A stretch of DNA of 64,000 bases from Pyrocephalus nanus (taxonomy: Eukaryota; Chordata; Aves; Passeriformes; Tyrannidae): contig CM076266.1 of assembly GCA_038380795.1 (NCBI GenBank), positions 9,322,001 through 9,386,000 of the forward strand. The letters are read 5' to 3'. The position numbers and the translations under genes are program-made. The notes beneath the pieces were generated by a model. That model saw only the letters and a program-made list of their open reading frames with translations, had not been told where the DNA came from and ran no database searches. Position 1 is the stretch's first letter. Each line of letters begins with the position of its first letter. This document shows, piece by piece, positions 26,506 through 38,320 of the stretch.

Positions 26506-27788
26506 AACATGTTACCAAGAAGCAGCTACAGGAAAATCCTGAAAGCTTTCCAGTGTACCAAATTCTACACTCCTGACTCCAACCCATCTCCCTGGATTTA
26601 CACACAGGACCTATGTGTAGTATGGCAGTTCTATAGTCAGATACAGACATCAGCAACGTCTATGTGATTCTGTGAATATTAGTGATGATTTCTCTCCCAA
26701 ACCTTTAGCCATCTATGATAAGTGTCAGTTCATACATGCAATCTAGACAACTAATTTTGAATAATACCTAACCTTTAGAAGCTGCAATTGGTTTAGATGA
26801 ATTCTAATCTCACTATTAAAATGCATTTAGTTATATTACCAGAGTGCTCTTCAAAAAAATCAACTTTAAAATATCTATTAAGCTCTATAACCATGACTTA
26901 AATTACTTTAATAGAGGATTTATTTCTATCAATCTCCATAGGCCTGCTTATAGATTTCAGAAAAAACACTTAACAGAAATACATGAGTTTCAATGTAAGC
27001 TTCAGCTCTGGTATTTCCATTGAACCTTTGGCATAACTGTCTGCTTCAGGCATCAATTATTGTATTTCAAAATATTCTAATATCTATACTACACCAATGG
27101 TGTGTTTCTCTTTATTTTTGTTTAATACCAATCTGATGGTTTTTTATGAGTGCATGTTAGTAGGAAGCATCAGAATACAATGACATAAATTAAAGAACAT
27201 TAACTACATAATACTACTTAGCTCTTGTTTTTGTCCCCAATTCTATAAAATTATTAACTAGCTTTACAATTCCTAGTAGTTAAGCAGCTGGATTTAGAGG
27301 TTTATGCTGGAATAGGTCACATCACTTCATAAATTGAAAAGATGGAAGTTCTGAGGTTTTTTGTTAAAACGGAATATGGTTTTAAAGAAACAATATTTCT
27401 TTCTAAAATTAGACACTTCACAGTTAGTCTTAGAGGAGAAGGTGTAATTTTAAAAAAATCCATCCTTAATAATCATAGCAGTGAATGATAATTTGAAGGA
27501 AGTCATTGGAGAAGAGTCATAACCAAGGATTCTTGATATTCTTTAGATGGAGGCACATTTACTGAAAGGTAGCAACCATCACTTGTTCTATTTTTCAACA
27601 GAAGAACAAGGTGGGAAAGAAATGCCTTCTTGAAAACTCATTAGTCATTGTATCAGACATTTGGTACTGCAGAGATAGTTCAGGTTCTGAATAATCTTCA
27701 AAAATATAATGACATCTTTTATTCAGCAACAGAAGGATTTCAGAAAAATAATTCAGATTTGATGATACAATAGGTGAAAGGAAATTGA

Positions 27789-28646
27789 TCCGCTACAGAG
27801 GGGTCAAGAGGTGAAAAAGGACAATGTGAACTAAGGAGGCTTGAGCAGAAGAAATCACAATTGGCACCAAAAGACTTAGGAGAGGTAGCAACAAAAAAAA
27901 AGAGCTGTCAAACCTTTATGTTTCATATTATAGACCAAAGAATTGTAATCCTACTTAAACCAGGGCAATGGCAAGTGAAATCAGATGAGCCTCACAGCCT
28001 CCTGGCTACATTGCTCAAAGTTTCTGACACAGAAGCTGTCAGTTCTCTTCGAAGATGAACTTCGGATTATTCATAGACACATTCTTTGTTACATCTCAGA
28101 GAGCAAACATCCAATTGCACTGTCTACAAAAACTGAGGTAGAGGGAAGGAATTCAGTTGAAGACTTTAATCTTGTTCACTTCATCACAGATGAATTATGA
28201 TCTGACAATGACTGGTCAATGAATACTTTCAAAACAACCAGCATTGCTTGCAGTTGTGGGGCAAAAAAAAGGAAACCAAGACAATTTGCCAGCATGGACT
28301 TGCTGGTGACTGAAGCAACAGAGTTCATCTTGCTGAGACTTCTCACAAGACTTGCAAAGCTCTGTCAAAAGTCAACAAGACAACAAACGCTCATTATAAT
28401 GATTTAGAAAAACCTTTTTAGAGAAGAAGAAAACTTTTTATCCAGAAATTGAAGTTTCCTGATACAGAATTCATATCTCCTGCACTGATGGTCACCATGA
28501 AAAAGAAGGTGGGGGTTGCTATTACCAAATCAACACAAACAAGCATTGCCAAATTTCATTATGTCAGCAAGACAAGCAGTACAAAGAATAGCAAATTCCT
28601 AGGTTACATTTATTTGACTGAAATATATAATGCAAAGAACTTTTAG
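27789..28646 (+). other. Run of broken open frames of unknown origin
   Basis: Successive plus-strand open stretches hop between two frames: 27789-28058, then 27985-28407 in another frame with a single TGA at 28198-28200, then 28449-28646 back in the first frame. Joined loosely, this is about 270 codons with few stops, as a decayed processed copy or transposon frame might look. Peptide samples are PHSLLATLLKVSDTEAVSSL and EVEGRNSVEDFNLVHFITDE. I recognise no family, see no poly-A tail at 28650-28700, and a chance arrangement is possible. Confidence 0.25.
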
Positions 28647-28979
28647 CAATTAACCAGCACTGGTCTAAAAAGGATCAAAAGCCAGACAGTGTTTAAGCCA
28701 TATAGTGTTTAATCACAAGCTGAATCAGAAAGGGAAAATCAGAGCATTCTGAACTTACTGCATTAAATGGTATTTCCGAGGTTTTGTTCAAATTCCTCTG
28801 TGAAACCGTGACGTTTTTCAGACATGAAAATACCAGTTCTTTCTGTCTATGCTTTTAACTCAATACATGTATAACTAAATAAAACTTTGTATAGCCTTAC
28901 TCTTGCAGCTGATGATTCATTCCTCATTGTACTGTGGTCCCTTCTATCAGTCTCCTTTCTCTACATTTATACATTCTTT

Positions 28980-29009
28980 ACAGATATTAGCTTTACAGAT
29001 ATTAGCTTT
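28980..29009. repeat. 15-bp tandem duplication
   Basis: The unit acagatattagcttt occurs twice head to tail without mismatch. Confidence 0.9.
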
Positions 29010-30920
29010 ATTAGAGGGAGATCCAAAATTATGTTATATGAAGATAAATCTGAAGAACAATTCTCTCTCTCTTGTTCTCCTGAGAACCTCCTAGAAAACT
29101 TTTCTTGCTCATAAAGGACAATACTACTGAGTTATCATGTTTTTGTCAAGAATGCTGTTATGGTCAGTACCTACTGGCTGAGAGCAGGGTGCAGCTCTGC
29201 AGCATTCCTAGAAATTAACAGTGAATTTAAGTAGTGAACCAGATTCTCATCTGTTGACTCTCTGATGTTGAGTAAATAATCTTCTCTCTGTGCCTTGTTT
29301 TCTCAAATTTCAGACCATGATATTAAGAGGTGTGCAAAATTTACAGAGGTATTCCATAAATGTTTTTATTATACTTCTATTATGTGGCATACTTGAAAGA
29401 TAACCACCTCTGACCAATGAGGACTGCATTACATGACCAGAACCAATAAAGGAGAACAGTCATATAAATAATTTGCACTATTTTGGACTTAAATCTTATT
29501 CATTAAAAGTTGAAAAGCATATTTAAATTATACTAAAGCTTACAAAATAATTTCTGCAAACAGCTACAAAATGCATTAAGGCTTTAATCTATCATTTGTA
29601 CCTTCATGGTTGAGTCCTTTGAAATATATTTATAATGCATATTTTTAGCACCAAAATTAGAAGAAAATAAAAATATACTTATGTCAGAGCCTCAGCCCTT
29701 TTTAACAAGACCCAGGTTGGATGTGTGTCAAAACTGGGATTTTGCCTAATGTGCTCAAGAAATGGGAACAATTAAGAGATTTCTGCAGTGACTGTGTAAG
29801 GTAGGTTCCTCATCAGTATTTTCAAGTTTAAGAAGAACCTGGGATAGTTTTTTTTTAATGCAGATGGATTGTTTCACTGTCTGACATGGCTTTGAAGTTA
29901 AATGTCATGGCCATCAGAAAATTCTGATTCAAGCTAACTATCCAAGGTCATTAAAAGTTTGTAGAGTGTGATGGGAACTAAGAGCCCTTGCAATTAAACC
30001 ACTTATTTAGGTACTTATTCCTAGATATTTAGAAGAGTAAGTTTTGACTCATAAGAATACAGCTCAAACCTGCCAAGCAAAAGAAATATATCGGAGTCAG
30101 AATTAGACATAAATACCTTCTACAGCAGCTGAATCCAGGGTCATGACTGGATAGGCCATTTAGTCATCCTAATTAAGATCAGGACTATGGCATCTTGGAC
30201 CACTCCAAACCAATAGGACACCATCAGCTTAAATCACTGCATAGAGTAAGTTATCTCTAAGGTTTTGGAGTGCTCTTTTCATCCCTAAAGGACAGTTTAA
30301 TGCTGAAAGCTAAGGATGATGTGTTGTCTGTTTAGAGCTGCCAATTTTAGCAAAAATATTCGGCGTCAATGACAAAAAGTTCTGTTATGTATTTGCTGCC
30401 ATGGATATTTCACCTCAGCTGGGACATAACCAAAACTTGTAGATGTTAAATCTCAAAATCTTTAAATTCACAAATTTAATCATTTGCAGTAATTTAAAAC
30501 TGCTGGGGAATTTTATATGTGGGGATTTTTTAATCTATTCTAATAATTGAGGCGGTATCTTTATTCAAATTAGCTTGATACACGGTAAAATTTGAATAAC
30601 AATATGGTATTTTTGCATTTGTGTGTTTCAGCAGAATTAATTTTGTAACTTGTTTTTCTTTCAGAATTAAACAGTGGACAGAGAAATGACTTTTACACAA
30701 GAAGATTCCATGATTCAACACCCTCCTCTCTAAATCAGGGTAATAGTCCCTATCAGACTGTGTATGGTGTGAAAATAAGTGTTTTACCAGTAGGCAACAG
30801 AAAAATAATACTAAAAAAAAGACCCAAGAAACAAAAAACAAATCTCAAAACAAAACCAAACCAACAGCTTGGTTAAAAGTTAGGGGAATATAGAGAAAAT
30901 TGAAAACTTTTCTTAATGTT

Positions 30921-30931
30921 TAGATAGATAA

Positions 30932-30990
<59 letters not shown>

Positions 30991-31012
30991 CACACACACA
31001 TACATATATATG
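30921..31012. repeat. (GATA)n microsatellite with (CA)n and TA tail
   Basis: About 70 bp of nearly uninterrupted GATA units (one AATA interruption near the left end), running straight into a short CA run and then a TACATATATATG tail. A compound tetranucleotide/dinucleotide microsatellite, likely length-polymorphic. Confidence 0.97.
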
Positions 31013-32859
31013 TCTAAGCATAAAAAAATCCTAAATTAAAATTTCTGACTTTCCGTACTGGTGTATACCATAAGATGTCTTAGACACAAAAACCTGCACA
31101 CAAGACCTGGTAATTCCCTAATCTTCATGTGTGCAATATATATATGATCATTACAGGAATACCATGCCAAAACTCTTTTCTTGGAAACTTCAGAAGTTTC
31201 TGCTTCTCCAATTATCACTGTTACCAGACATATATTTGCATAAAGGGTGGGATTCTGGAGTACCTATAAAGCAACTTCATTGCTTATTTCTACCCCAAAT
31301 GTATTACAATTTTATATAGAGTTGTCTTACTGATAATTGTTCTCTGCTATATTTCTCTTGACTCTTAAACTGAAACATTTGTTTGTCTAAATGATTTCAA
31401 GTGCCAAGTGTAATTACTTCTAGAGCGGGTCATCTGTGTCTTGAGAAAGTTTATTTCTTCAAAACACTGAGATGAAATTACACTGCACCATTGAACCTGA
31501 CTTATTAAAGAGAAATAGGCCAGAGGACAGCTACTTGATGCAAGATGTGTTCTATTTTTTGAACATCAAAGTGTGTGGATCTGGGAAAATGTTGGCTGTC
31601 CTGCTCTGTTGTCAAACAGCAAATAAAGGTATTGTTAATGTGAGAAAGCAAGCTATTCACAATTTGAAATTACTCTGTTGTCAGCTTCTCCATATAATTA
31701 TGTAGCCCTAGAAACTGGAAAAAAGAAAAAGTAATCAAAACATTTACACAGAATTGGAACTGTGGATTACTGGGAAAAAAAAGTTTTATCAGCCAGGATA
31801 GGGCTAAAGGATTTTAGAGACTTTATTTTGCCTCAAGCCAGGCCTTGGGTACACTAACAAAAATGAACCTCAAACTGCAAGAAAACATAGGAAACTATTT
31901 TTGTTATCATACTTCCATAACTCTATTATTTAGTAGATATTCTAAGTAATTCATCCATTTGCATAGTTGCTAAAGAGTCTCATGTCTTCTCTAACCTGCA
32001 CATTTTTCAAACTCCACAGAGGAGGATATAAAACTTTATATATAGTTCCCTATATTTAAACCTAAATAGTGTAAGGAAAATAGAAAAGTTTGTCCATTTT
32101 GGTTACAAAAACATATGCTACATGAACAATAAGATCAAACTGCTGCTCAGAAGCTTTTCCTGTGGCTATCAGTGAGACCTGCACATACATAAAATCTGCA
32201 CAAATAGATTCCTCTTTGCAAACACAGATAGTTTACGTTCTTAAAATTATTATGGTATCTGATTACCTTAACTTTGAAATTATTTTCATTTCTAAGGATG
32301 TGAAATTCTTCTGTCCATTTGGTCTATTCATTTTCTATAAACAAGATCTGCTTTCAGAGTTCCTGGATGAATGTCAATTGCAGTAGAGCACAGAGTAACC
32401 CATTTACTTGTGCCTACCTTGGAAGTACGAGTTGATTTATTCTGCTTTCGTTTCTCTTGGTAAATTAAGCACTTGGAATGCTTTTGTTCCAGACATTGTT
32501 GACTTTAAAAAATTAAAATTACAACTAGAGCCTGAAAAGACTTCTTATAAAAGTATATATTGCTGTTGATTTTTTAAGTGAGCGTTTTTTGATTTGGAGA
32601 TCTGAAAGTAAGAAGTTTGCTTAAACTTTTTTTGTAAAATGTAACACGAAGTTTAGTTATATCAATACTATGGCCATGTTGACACACCAAGAGGAGCTGA
32701 TGTCAGACTCCTAAAAACCTCTTCCTGCAGCCACCATCAAAACCTGAAAATTCTAATCAACTAAGCAAACAGAAGTTAGAAAACGCCTGGGATCTGAATA
32801 TATAGAGTATATGAAATTAAAATATAAAATATTAATTTTAATATTTGAATCTGTAGAAA

Positions 32860-33292
32860 TTCATAGAATCATGGAACAACCATATTCATTGGAAAAGACC
32901 TCCAAGATCATTAGGTTCAACCTTCAACCATATATCACCATGCCTAGTAAACAATGTCCCAAAATGCCATGTCTATTCGTTTTTGAACATTTCCAAGGTT
33001 GATGACTCCACCACTTCCCTAAGCAACCTGTTCCAACACTTAATTGGCCTTGCAGTGACATTTTTCCTAAAATCCAACCTGAACCTCCCTTGGCACAACC
33101 TGAGGCCATTTCCCCTTGTCCTGTCACTGGTTGCCTGGAAGAAGAGGCTGATACTCACACATTGCCACAAAGTCCTTTCAGGTAGTTGTAGAGAGTGATA
33201 AAGTCTCCCCTGAACAACTTCAGCTCTCTCAGCCTCTCCTCAGAGGATTTACATCCCCGATCCTTCACCACCTTTGTCACCCTTTCTCTGGG
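32860..33292 (-). mobile_element. CR1 LINE 3' end
   Basis: Antisense CR1 tail. It starts ttcatagaatcatggaacaa, then ggaaaagacctccaagatca, atgactccaccacttcccta, agcaacctgttccaacactt, tcccttggcacaacctgagg, aagtctcccctgaacaactt, cagctctctcagcctctcct and ends near ccttcaccacctttgtcac. The open frames of 65-106 codons over it are repeat-derived. Confidence 0.92.
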
Positions 33293-33702
33293 GTGGCATT
33301 TTTTTGTCCGCAGAACCTTCCTAACTTTGTCAGCAGTATTTAAGTTAAGAAAGTTGAAAACGACTACTTTGATCCCAGTGGTTAGAAAAAATGCTACTTC
33401 TTTTGCTGAAATAAATAAGTCCAAACATTCATACATTTCAGAGTGGCTCGTTAGGAAAAGGTCAAGGCACATCTGGAACCTCCTAGACTTGACTAGGTTT
33501 CCACAGACTTGCTGAATTTCAGTGGATGTCTATTCCATTACCTTGCATGCATGTAAATTTTTGAACACATGTAAGCTTCATTACTCACAACTGGCAAAAA
33601 TATAAACTGCATTCTGATTTATTTCGAACCTGCCTTCTGCCAGTTTTACCTTTCATGCATTGCAAGAGCAGTTGACAGACCTTTCCCACACCTTACTCAT
33701 CT

Positions 33703-33718
33703 CCCCCCCCCCCCCCCC
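33703..33718. repeat. Poly-C run (16 bp)
   Basis: Uninterrupted run of 16 cytosines, unusual in this AT-rich window. It is read as G on the minus strand and is a likely site of sequencing or assembly length error. It lies between the 32.9 kb CR1 copy and the 34.0 kb old LINE fragment. Confidence 0.95.
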
Positions 33719-33989
33719 AAAGATTCCTGCCTTACTGCACCACTTGTTATATGGAATACATTCCATACTTACAATCATGGCTTCAACAGGCAGATTTATG
33801 CAAGAACAAACAATATTGTTGTGTTTTCTATTCCTTTCCAAATAATTCTTAAAAACACTTTCCTTTTTCAACTGATAATGGAGACTGAACTGTTATTTTC
33901 ATCAAATTACCTATTACTACACTAACTATATTCCTGTTTACACATACAACTTTGCATGTAAAGCTATTTTTTCTCCATATGAAAATTTT

Positions 33990-34760
33990 TTAACAGTAAT
34001 TTACAATTAAATTCATGTGCCATTTTGAATCCATTCACTCAGTCTGGTAAGGGTTTTATACATTTCTAAGATCAACTTTCACCTTTAAAACTGTGAATAA
34101 TTCAGTACTGTTAGCGGGATTTCTCATCATCCTGCTCACTCTCTTTTCCAGCTCACTTATAAGTATGTTGAATGCCACAGTCCCAGCAGAGACCCTTCCA
34201 CTTTTTTTGCTATATCTAGCCTTTTAGAAAACTAATGCTTTATTTCTAATCTCTGTTTCCTGCCTCTTAACCAATTACTGATTCACCATTTTGCATTTCA
34301 TATTCCACATTCCAAGAAACTATCAGTTATCTTAGAAACTTATGGGAAGACCTTGTCAAAAGCCATTGGCAATCTAGGCAGGCTCTACCAACACCATCAT
34401 ATTTGATGATCCCTTCAGAGAGATCCAACAAGTTTACAAGACAGGGAGGGCATTGTTAAAGAAAAGCCATATTATTTTTTCCCAGGAAGATATCATACAT
34501 ATAGGAGTCACATAATTCAATACTTACCTAATTTTAATTTCCTATTTTTGACAGTACATATCTATAGCTTTCTAACATGTTAAACCCTTTTAAGAAAAAT
34601 TATATCCCATTTGCTATTCCCTAATCACCAGTTAAGAAGACCCTTCCTGAAAAGGAATATTCTGAGTGGGAACTACCCCAGTTCTTTCTATAACTTCAAT
34701 CATCCACAGTGAAGCAAAAGTAGAAGTTAATGGACAGTTTGTGGCTCCTGGTACTTATTT
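33990..34760 (-). mobile_element. Ancient CR1/L3-type LINE fragment (reverse transcriptase region)
   Basis: Same family as the 6.5 kb fragment and equally old. Blocks seen in order: catgtgccattttgaatcca, cacttataagtatgttgaat, cttaaccaattactgattca, ccttgtcaaaagccattggc, then an atccaacaagtttacaagac stretch. On the minus strand, ggcttttgacaaggtc aligned with the codons before it gives an LDFQKAFDKV-like motif after one base is missing. Later blocks are weaker. Borders are approximate. Confidence 0.7.
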
Positions 34761-35422
34761 AAATGAACTTTTTCTTTTTCTGTTTCTATTTTCAAGCAAT
34801 ATTGCAACTTGTTTACTTCTGATTTTTAAAACCTACCAATTGAGTGATTTGGAAGCAAATCAGTTATAAATTCAGTTACTTTGCAGAAATTATTTCTTGC
34901 ACTCAAAACTCCATAATAGCCAAGCCGACAAGGAGCCAGCAGGAAGCAGCTTAATTCTAGAAATACAACCTTTACTCCCAAGATTAACTTGCCATTAAAA
35001 TTGTTTAAACAGCACACCAACAAAGACATATTTCTACCTTTTTTTTTAATCCAGAAATTAAGGCTAAGATGTAATAACATTTTTTTCCCTGAAAAAAAAA
35101 GTATCAGAAAGGTGAAGGTATTATATCCTAGACTAGATGACTAATCTGTTTTTATGGGCTCATGAGAACACTGAAGAGTTTTTCATCATTCTGGAACTTG
35201 ACTACAAGTCTCTAACTCATCTTCTTGACAAACAAGGAAATCTCAAATAGTTTTAATTGACTCAGCTTCAATATCCCATGTGCTACTCACCTCTGAACTG
35301 TCTCTCTCTTTAAATGCCAGTCTTCTGGGAGAACAGGACGTGCCTGTGCTGTTTGCAGTGCCACTGACTGCTAAACAGACTTGTGGGTGGTCACAATTTG
35401 GGAATGGAGGACAAGAACTTAC

Positions 35423-35502
35423 CTGCTTCTTTGGCTACATCTGCAGTTGAAATGTTTTGGAGGTTTGAGCGCACTCTGAAGGTCACAGCTGGTCCCAGCA
35501 CG
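35423..35502 (-). CDS. PTPRN2: PTPRN2 (phogrin/IA-2beta) internal exon, central mature ectodomain
   Basis: Internal coding exon of 80 nt on the minus strand. The acceptor is very strong (a T-rich run ending taataatctctttcag) and the donor is the consensus CAG/gtaagt. One base, 26 open codons and one leftover base make it phase 2 in and phase 1 out. The peptide starts VLGPAVTFRVRSNLQNIS and continues with TADVAKEA. It lines up with VVGPALTFRIR...NLSLADVTQQA in IA-2 (PTPRN) and with the VLGPAVTF strand known in PTPRN2. This is a beta strand followed by the start of a helix in the SEA-like mature ectodomain, in the granule lumen. NIS is an N-glycosylation sequon at the same place as NLS in IA-2. 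It follows the 51518-51604 exon in frame. The next exon should encode the family segment ending in an ILQTGVG-like motif, and I could not find it further left, so it probably lies outside the window. Confidence 0.93.
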
Positions 35503-36005
35503 CTGAAAGAGATTATTAAAAAAAAATGTAAGATTCATAATCAAGAGACATGGCATAATATTCCTTATCAAAATAGGTTTTTAAAGAGAACCTATTAAGA
35601 CACCATTTAGCCCTCTCCCTTTTGCTTCATTAGCTACATTTGCATACATTTTTGTACCTCTTGTGGTTTCTTGTGTGTATCTTATGCCTTTCTGAAAGAA
35701 TTTCAACAACATTAACTAAACTTCAGAACACTCTGTAAATAGTATTCTTATTAAGAAGGTGGCAAAATGGAGGAACTGAAATCATTATTCACCCAAGTAC
35801 AGCATGGACCATCACTGGAATTTCGTCATCCAAAGATTACAGGTAGTTTCACATTTTATTTGCTTAAGATCAACACAAGCATAGTCCTGTTGTCATAACT
35901 GCAAGTCAGAGGGACAATATAGAAACTTGGTATATTTATCTTGATCATATTCTGCAAGAATACATGAGGGGAAAAGATTTTGAACATATCTGATCCAAGA
36001 GCTGG

Positions 36006-36414
36006 TTTTGATCAGAAAGATACCACAAAGGGAGCTGGGGTTGTTTAGCCTGGAGAACAGAAGGCTCAGGGGAGACCTCATCACTCTCTACAACTCCCTG
36101 AAAGGAGGCTGTAGCCAGGTGGGGCTGGTCTCTTCTCCCAGGCAGCCATCAGCAGGACAAGAGGGAATGGTCTCAAGCTCTGCCAGGGGAAGTTTAGGTT
36201 GGATGTTAGGAAGAAATTCTTTACAGAGAGGGTAATAAGGCATTGGAATGGGCTGCCCAGGGATTGGTGGATTCTCCATCCCTGGAGGTATTTAAGAAGA
36301 GACTGGATGTGGCACTGAGTGCCATGGTCTGGTAACTGTGGGGGTAGTGGATCAAGATTTAGACTTGATGATCTCAGAGGTCCTTTCCAACCCATCTGAT
36401 TCTATGATTCCATG
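36006..36414 (+). mobile_element. CR1 LINE 3' end, well preserved
   Basis: Typical avian CR1 tail in sense orientation. It begins near agctggggttgtttagcctggag in pieces (gagctggggttg, tttagcctggag) and runs through aggttggatgttaggaag, gggctgcccagggattggtg and a ggtcctttccaaccc block. It ends with the CR1 terminal motif gattctatgattccatgg. It is 5'-truncated to about 0.4 kb, as most CR1 copies are. It is the least decayed repeat in the window, so it is probably the youngest. The open frames of 63-104 codons over it are decayed CR1 sequence or its antisense and not host genes. Confidence 0.93.
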
Positions 36415-38095
36415 GTTTAACAACAAAGGTAATCAGCTCTTTGAATAACTTATGAGGGGAAATGATTGGACTCTGCGGGGACCTTTCTGGGTGTAGCCTG
36501 ATGATCCTTTATAGCACTAAAATCTGTAAGACCTTTACAGAGGAAGGTACTGGTTAGCCAAAGGTAGACAGGCAGAGTAAAGTACTCAGGGTTTCACAAA
36601 AAAATGTCATTGTGCACTTGTAAAGAAAAATAAATCCATATAAGCATTCATTCTCCATCCACCCCAATAAATATACAAATCACATGCATATCTAATGAAT
36701 GAAGACATTTCAATTCTGATATCCTGAAAACTACATTAAAATACTTAGGTATGAAAACATAAAATATACATATAAACATATAGTAAATATACTTCTGAAA
36801 AAAATTTCTGGGTAACAAGAGACTATAGAAATATTAATGTAAGAATTTAAAGAGCAGAAGAGTGAAGGTGCTCAAGAAAAAACAAAAAAGGCCCTATTTC
36901 ATAAAAGTTTACTTACATATTATGCATTATGCAAGTTTCTAAGCTTTTATTATTCATATTATCAGTGAAAAGAATTACATTTATACTATGAAGAAAAGCC
37001 CTACTTATAAGGTGAAGTACATTGGCTGGACCCTTACATTAACATATTTTGACCTTCTATAGCAGTGGCTTATGAGAGAATGAAATTTGAAAAATTGCTG
37101 CATAAAAGAAATAAATTGAAATATATTTTTGTTGCAGGGCTTGAAATGAAGTATTAAATTATTTTTTTAGTAACATGTTCATCTTCTGCATTCATAAAAT
37201 GGAGAGCACTTAATGAAGTGTGCTTAATTGCATCACATATATCCTAGACAGAAATACCTCAAAATTTTTTCCATTTCAGGCACAAAAACCCTCTATTATT
37301 AACCATAAGACTTTGCTTTGAGGTCACAAAGGGAATCAGAGTAAGAATAAGAAATATTCTTTTAATCTTTTAGTAGCAAAGCAGGCATTGTGCACATTTT
37401 ATTCTGGAGTTAACAGGAACTGCCACTAATCAATCATTTTGCTCCAAATACTCTTTGAGGAAGGGAAAAAAAGAAAATAGACATTTTATTGCTAAAGGAC
37501 ACTCCAGATGCCCGGTCACTAATGGCCAAGAAACACTTTTAATAATGTTAGGTAATTATAAAACATTTCTCAACATGGTATTAATATTTTAGATCATAAT
37601 TCTCAACAATTGCAAAGTACTTTTTATTTGAGATAACTACTTTACAAAAATCAAGGCTATTCCCCGATCCTGTCACTAATGCTGGGATAATCAGCCATAA
37701 AAGACACCTAGGAATTTCAGGATACCAAGCACTGAATATAACTGCTGTCCTTTCTGTGTTGCCAACCTAAGAGAAATGCTGGTTTCTCTCTGGGTGCTCA
37801 GATATTTGCAGTGCAATTAACAATCTGCTTTAAATATAAGTAGGCAACACCCCAGTATAGAGCTGTTGCATAGCAATGATGGGGGAGGGGGAAACTTTAG
37901 ATATTCTCCTCAAATCTTCACTGCATAGTCCATTACAGCTGAGAACCTGGAACCAACACAAAATTTCAAGCACAGTGTAGTTACACTTTGGCTCTGTCAG
38001 CAAAGACAAAAAAAGTTTCCTGCCCTCCTCCCATTACCTGAATGTTGTACTTCTATTTCTTGGCCACTTCCCACTTCCTCCCCATAGTTCTCCCC

Positions 38096-38320
38096 TGCCC
38101 CACTCCCCGCAGCCCTGCGTTTCGTGGCGTCATTAAAGTCATTTTGATTAAAACTGGGTTATTTCAGAGATCCAGCCCAGGCAGTGAGAGACGGGGATTT
38201 CCGAGGAGCCTGTCAGCAGCCACGGCACTGTTCTCTAGTGACTCCACCTGGATAATCCAGGAACACGAGAGGATCCAAGTCATGACCACGGATGCGCTGC
38301 CACGAACACTGTCATTTCTC
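38096..38320. promoter_or_regulatory. CpG-retaining GC-richer patch, possible regulatory element
   Basis: About 225 bp with roughly ten CpG dinucleotides (for example in tttcgtggcgtc, gagacggggatttccgagg, ggatgcgctgccacgaac), while the flanking intron has almost none. Retained CpGs in an intron suggest an unmethylated or constrained element such as an enhancer or an alternative first exon. It overlaps open frames on both strands (127 codons plus, 95 minus) that match no family I know. Assignment as regulatory is inference. Confidence 0.35.

Larger units (their letters stand above)
1..35422 (-). other. PTPRN2: PTPRN2 intron (downstream of the 35.4 kb exon), left edge of window
   Basis: Inferred intron. 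The next exons of the family (the ILQTGVG segment, the transmembrane helix, then the phosphatase domain with its HCSDGAGR-type loop) were looked for on the minus strand and not seen, so the intron probably runs past the left edge. Contents: old LINE pieces at 6.5-7.2 and 34.0-34.8 kb, CR1 tails at 8.4, 9.2, 26.4 and 32.9 kb, MIR-like pieces at 10.2 and 24.0 kb, a TA/CA tract at 23.1 kb, a GATA microsatellite at 30.9 kb, and a speculative plus-strand exon-like chain at 15.0-17.1 kb. The stretches 1-6.4 kb, 10.4-14.9 kb, 18.0-23.0 kb and 24.1-26.4 kb are AT-rich with no feature I can support. Confidence 0.6.

Noticed and set aside
30921..30990. GATA array considered as a CRISPR-like or regulatory array
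   Set aside because: A simple tetranucleotide microsatellite without spacers, in vertebrate DNA.
33155..33515. Open frames of about 105 codons on both strands near 33.2-33.5 kb
   Set aside because: They lie over the CR1 tail at 32.9-33.3 kb and its flank, so are repeat-derived.
35291..35324. Minus-strand 34-nt segment with strong acceptor and donor (RLAFKERDSSE), just downstream of the 35.4 kb exon
   Set aside because: It would need phase 2 in, but the exon before it leaves phase 1, and the intron would be under 100 bp. It does not resemble the PTPRN2 segment expected next.
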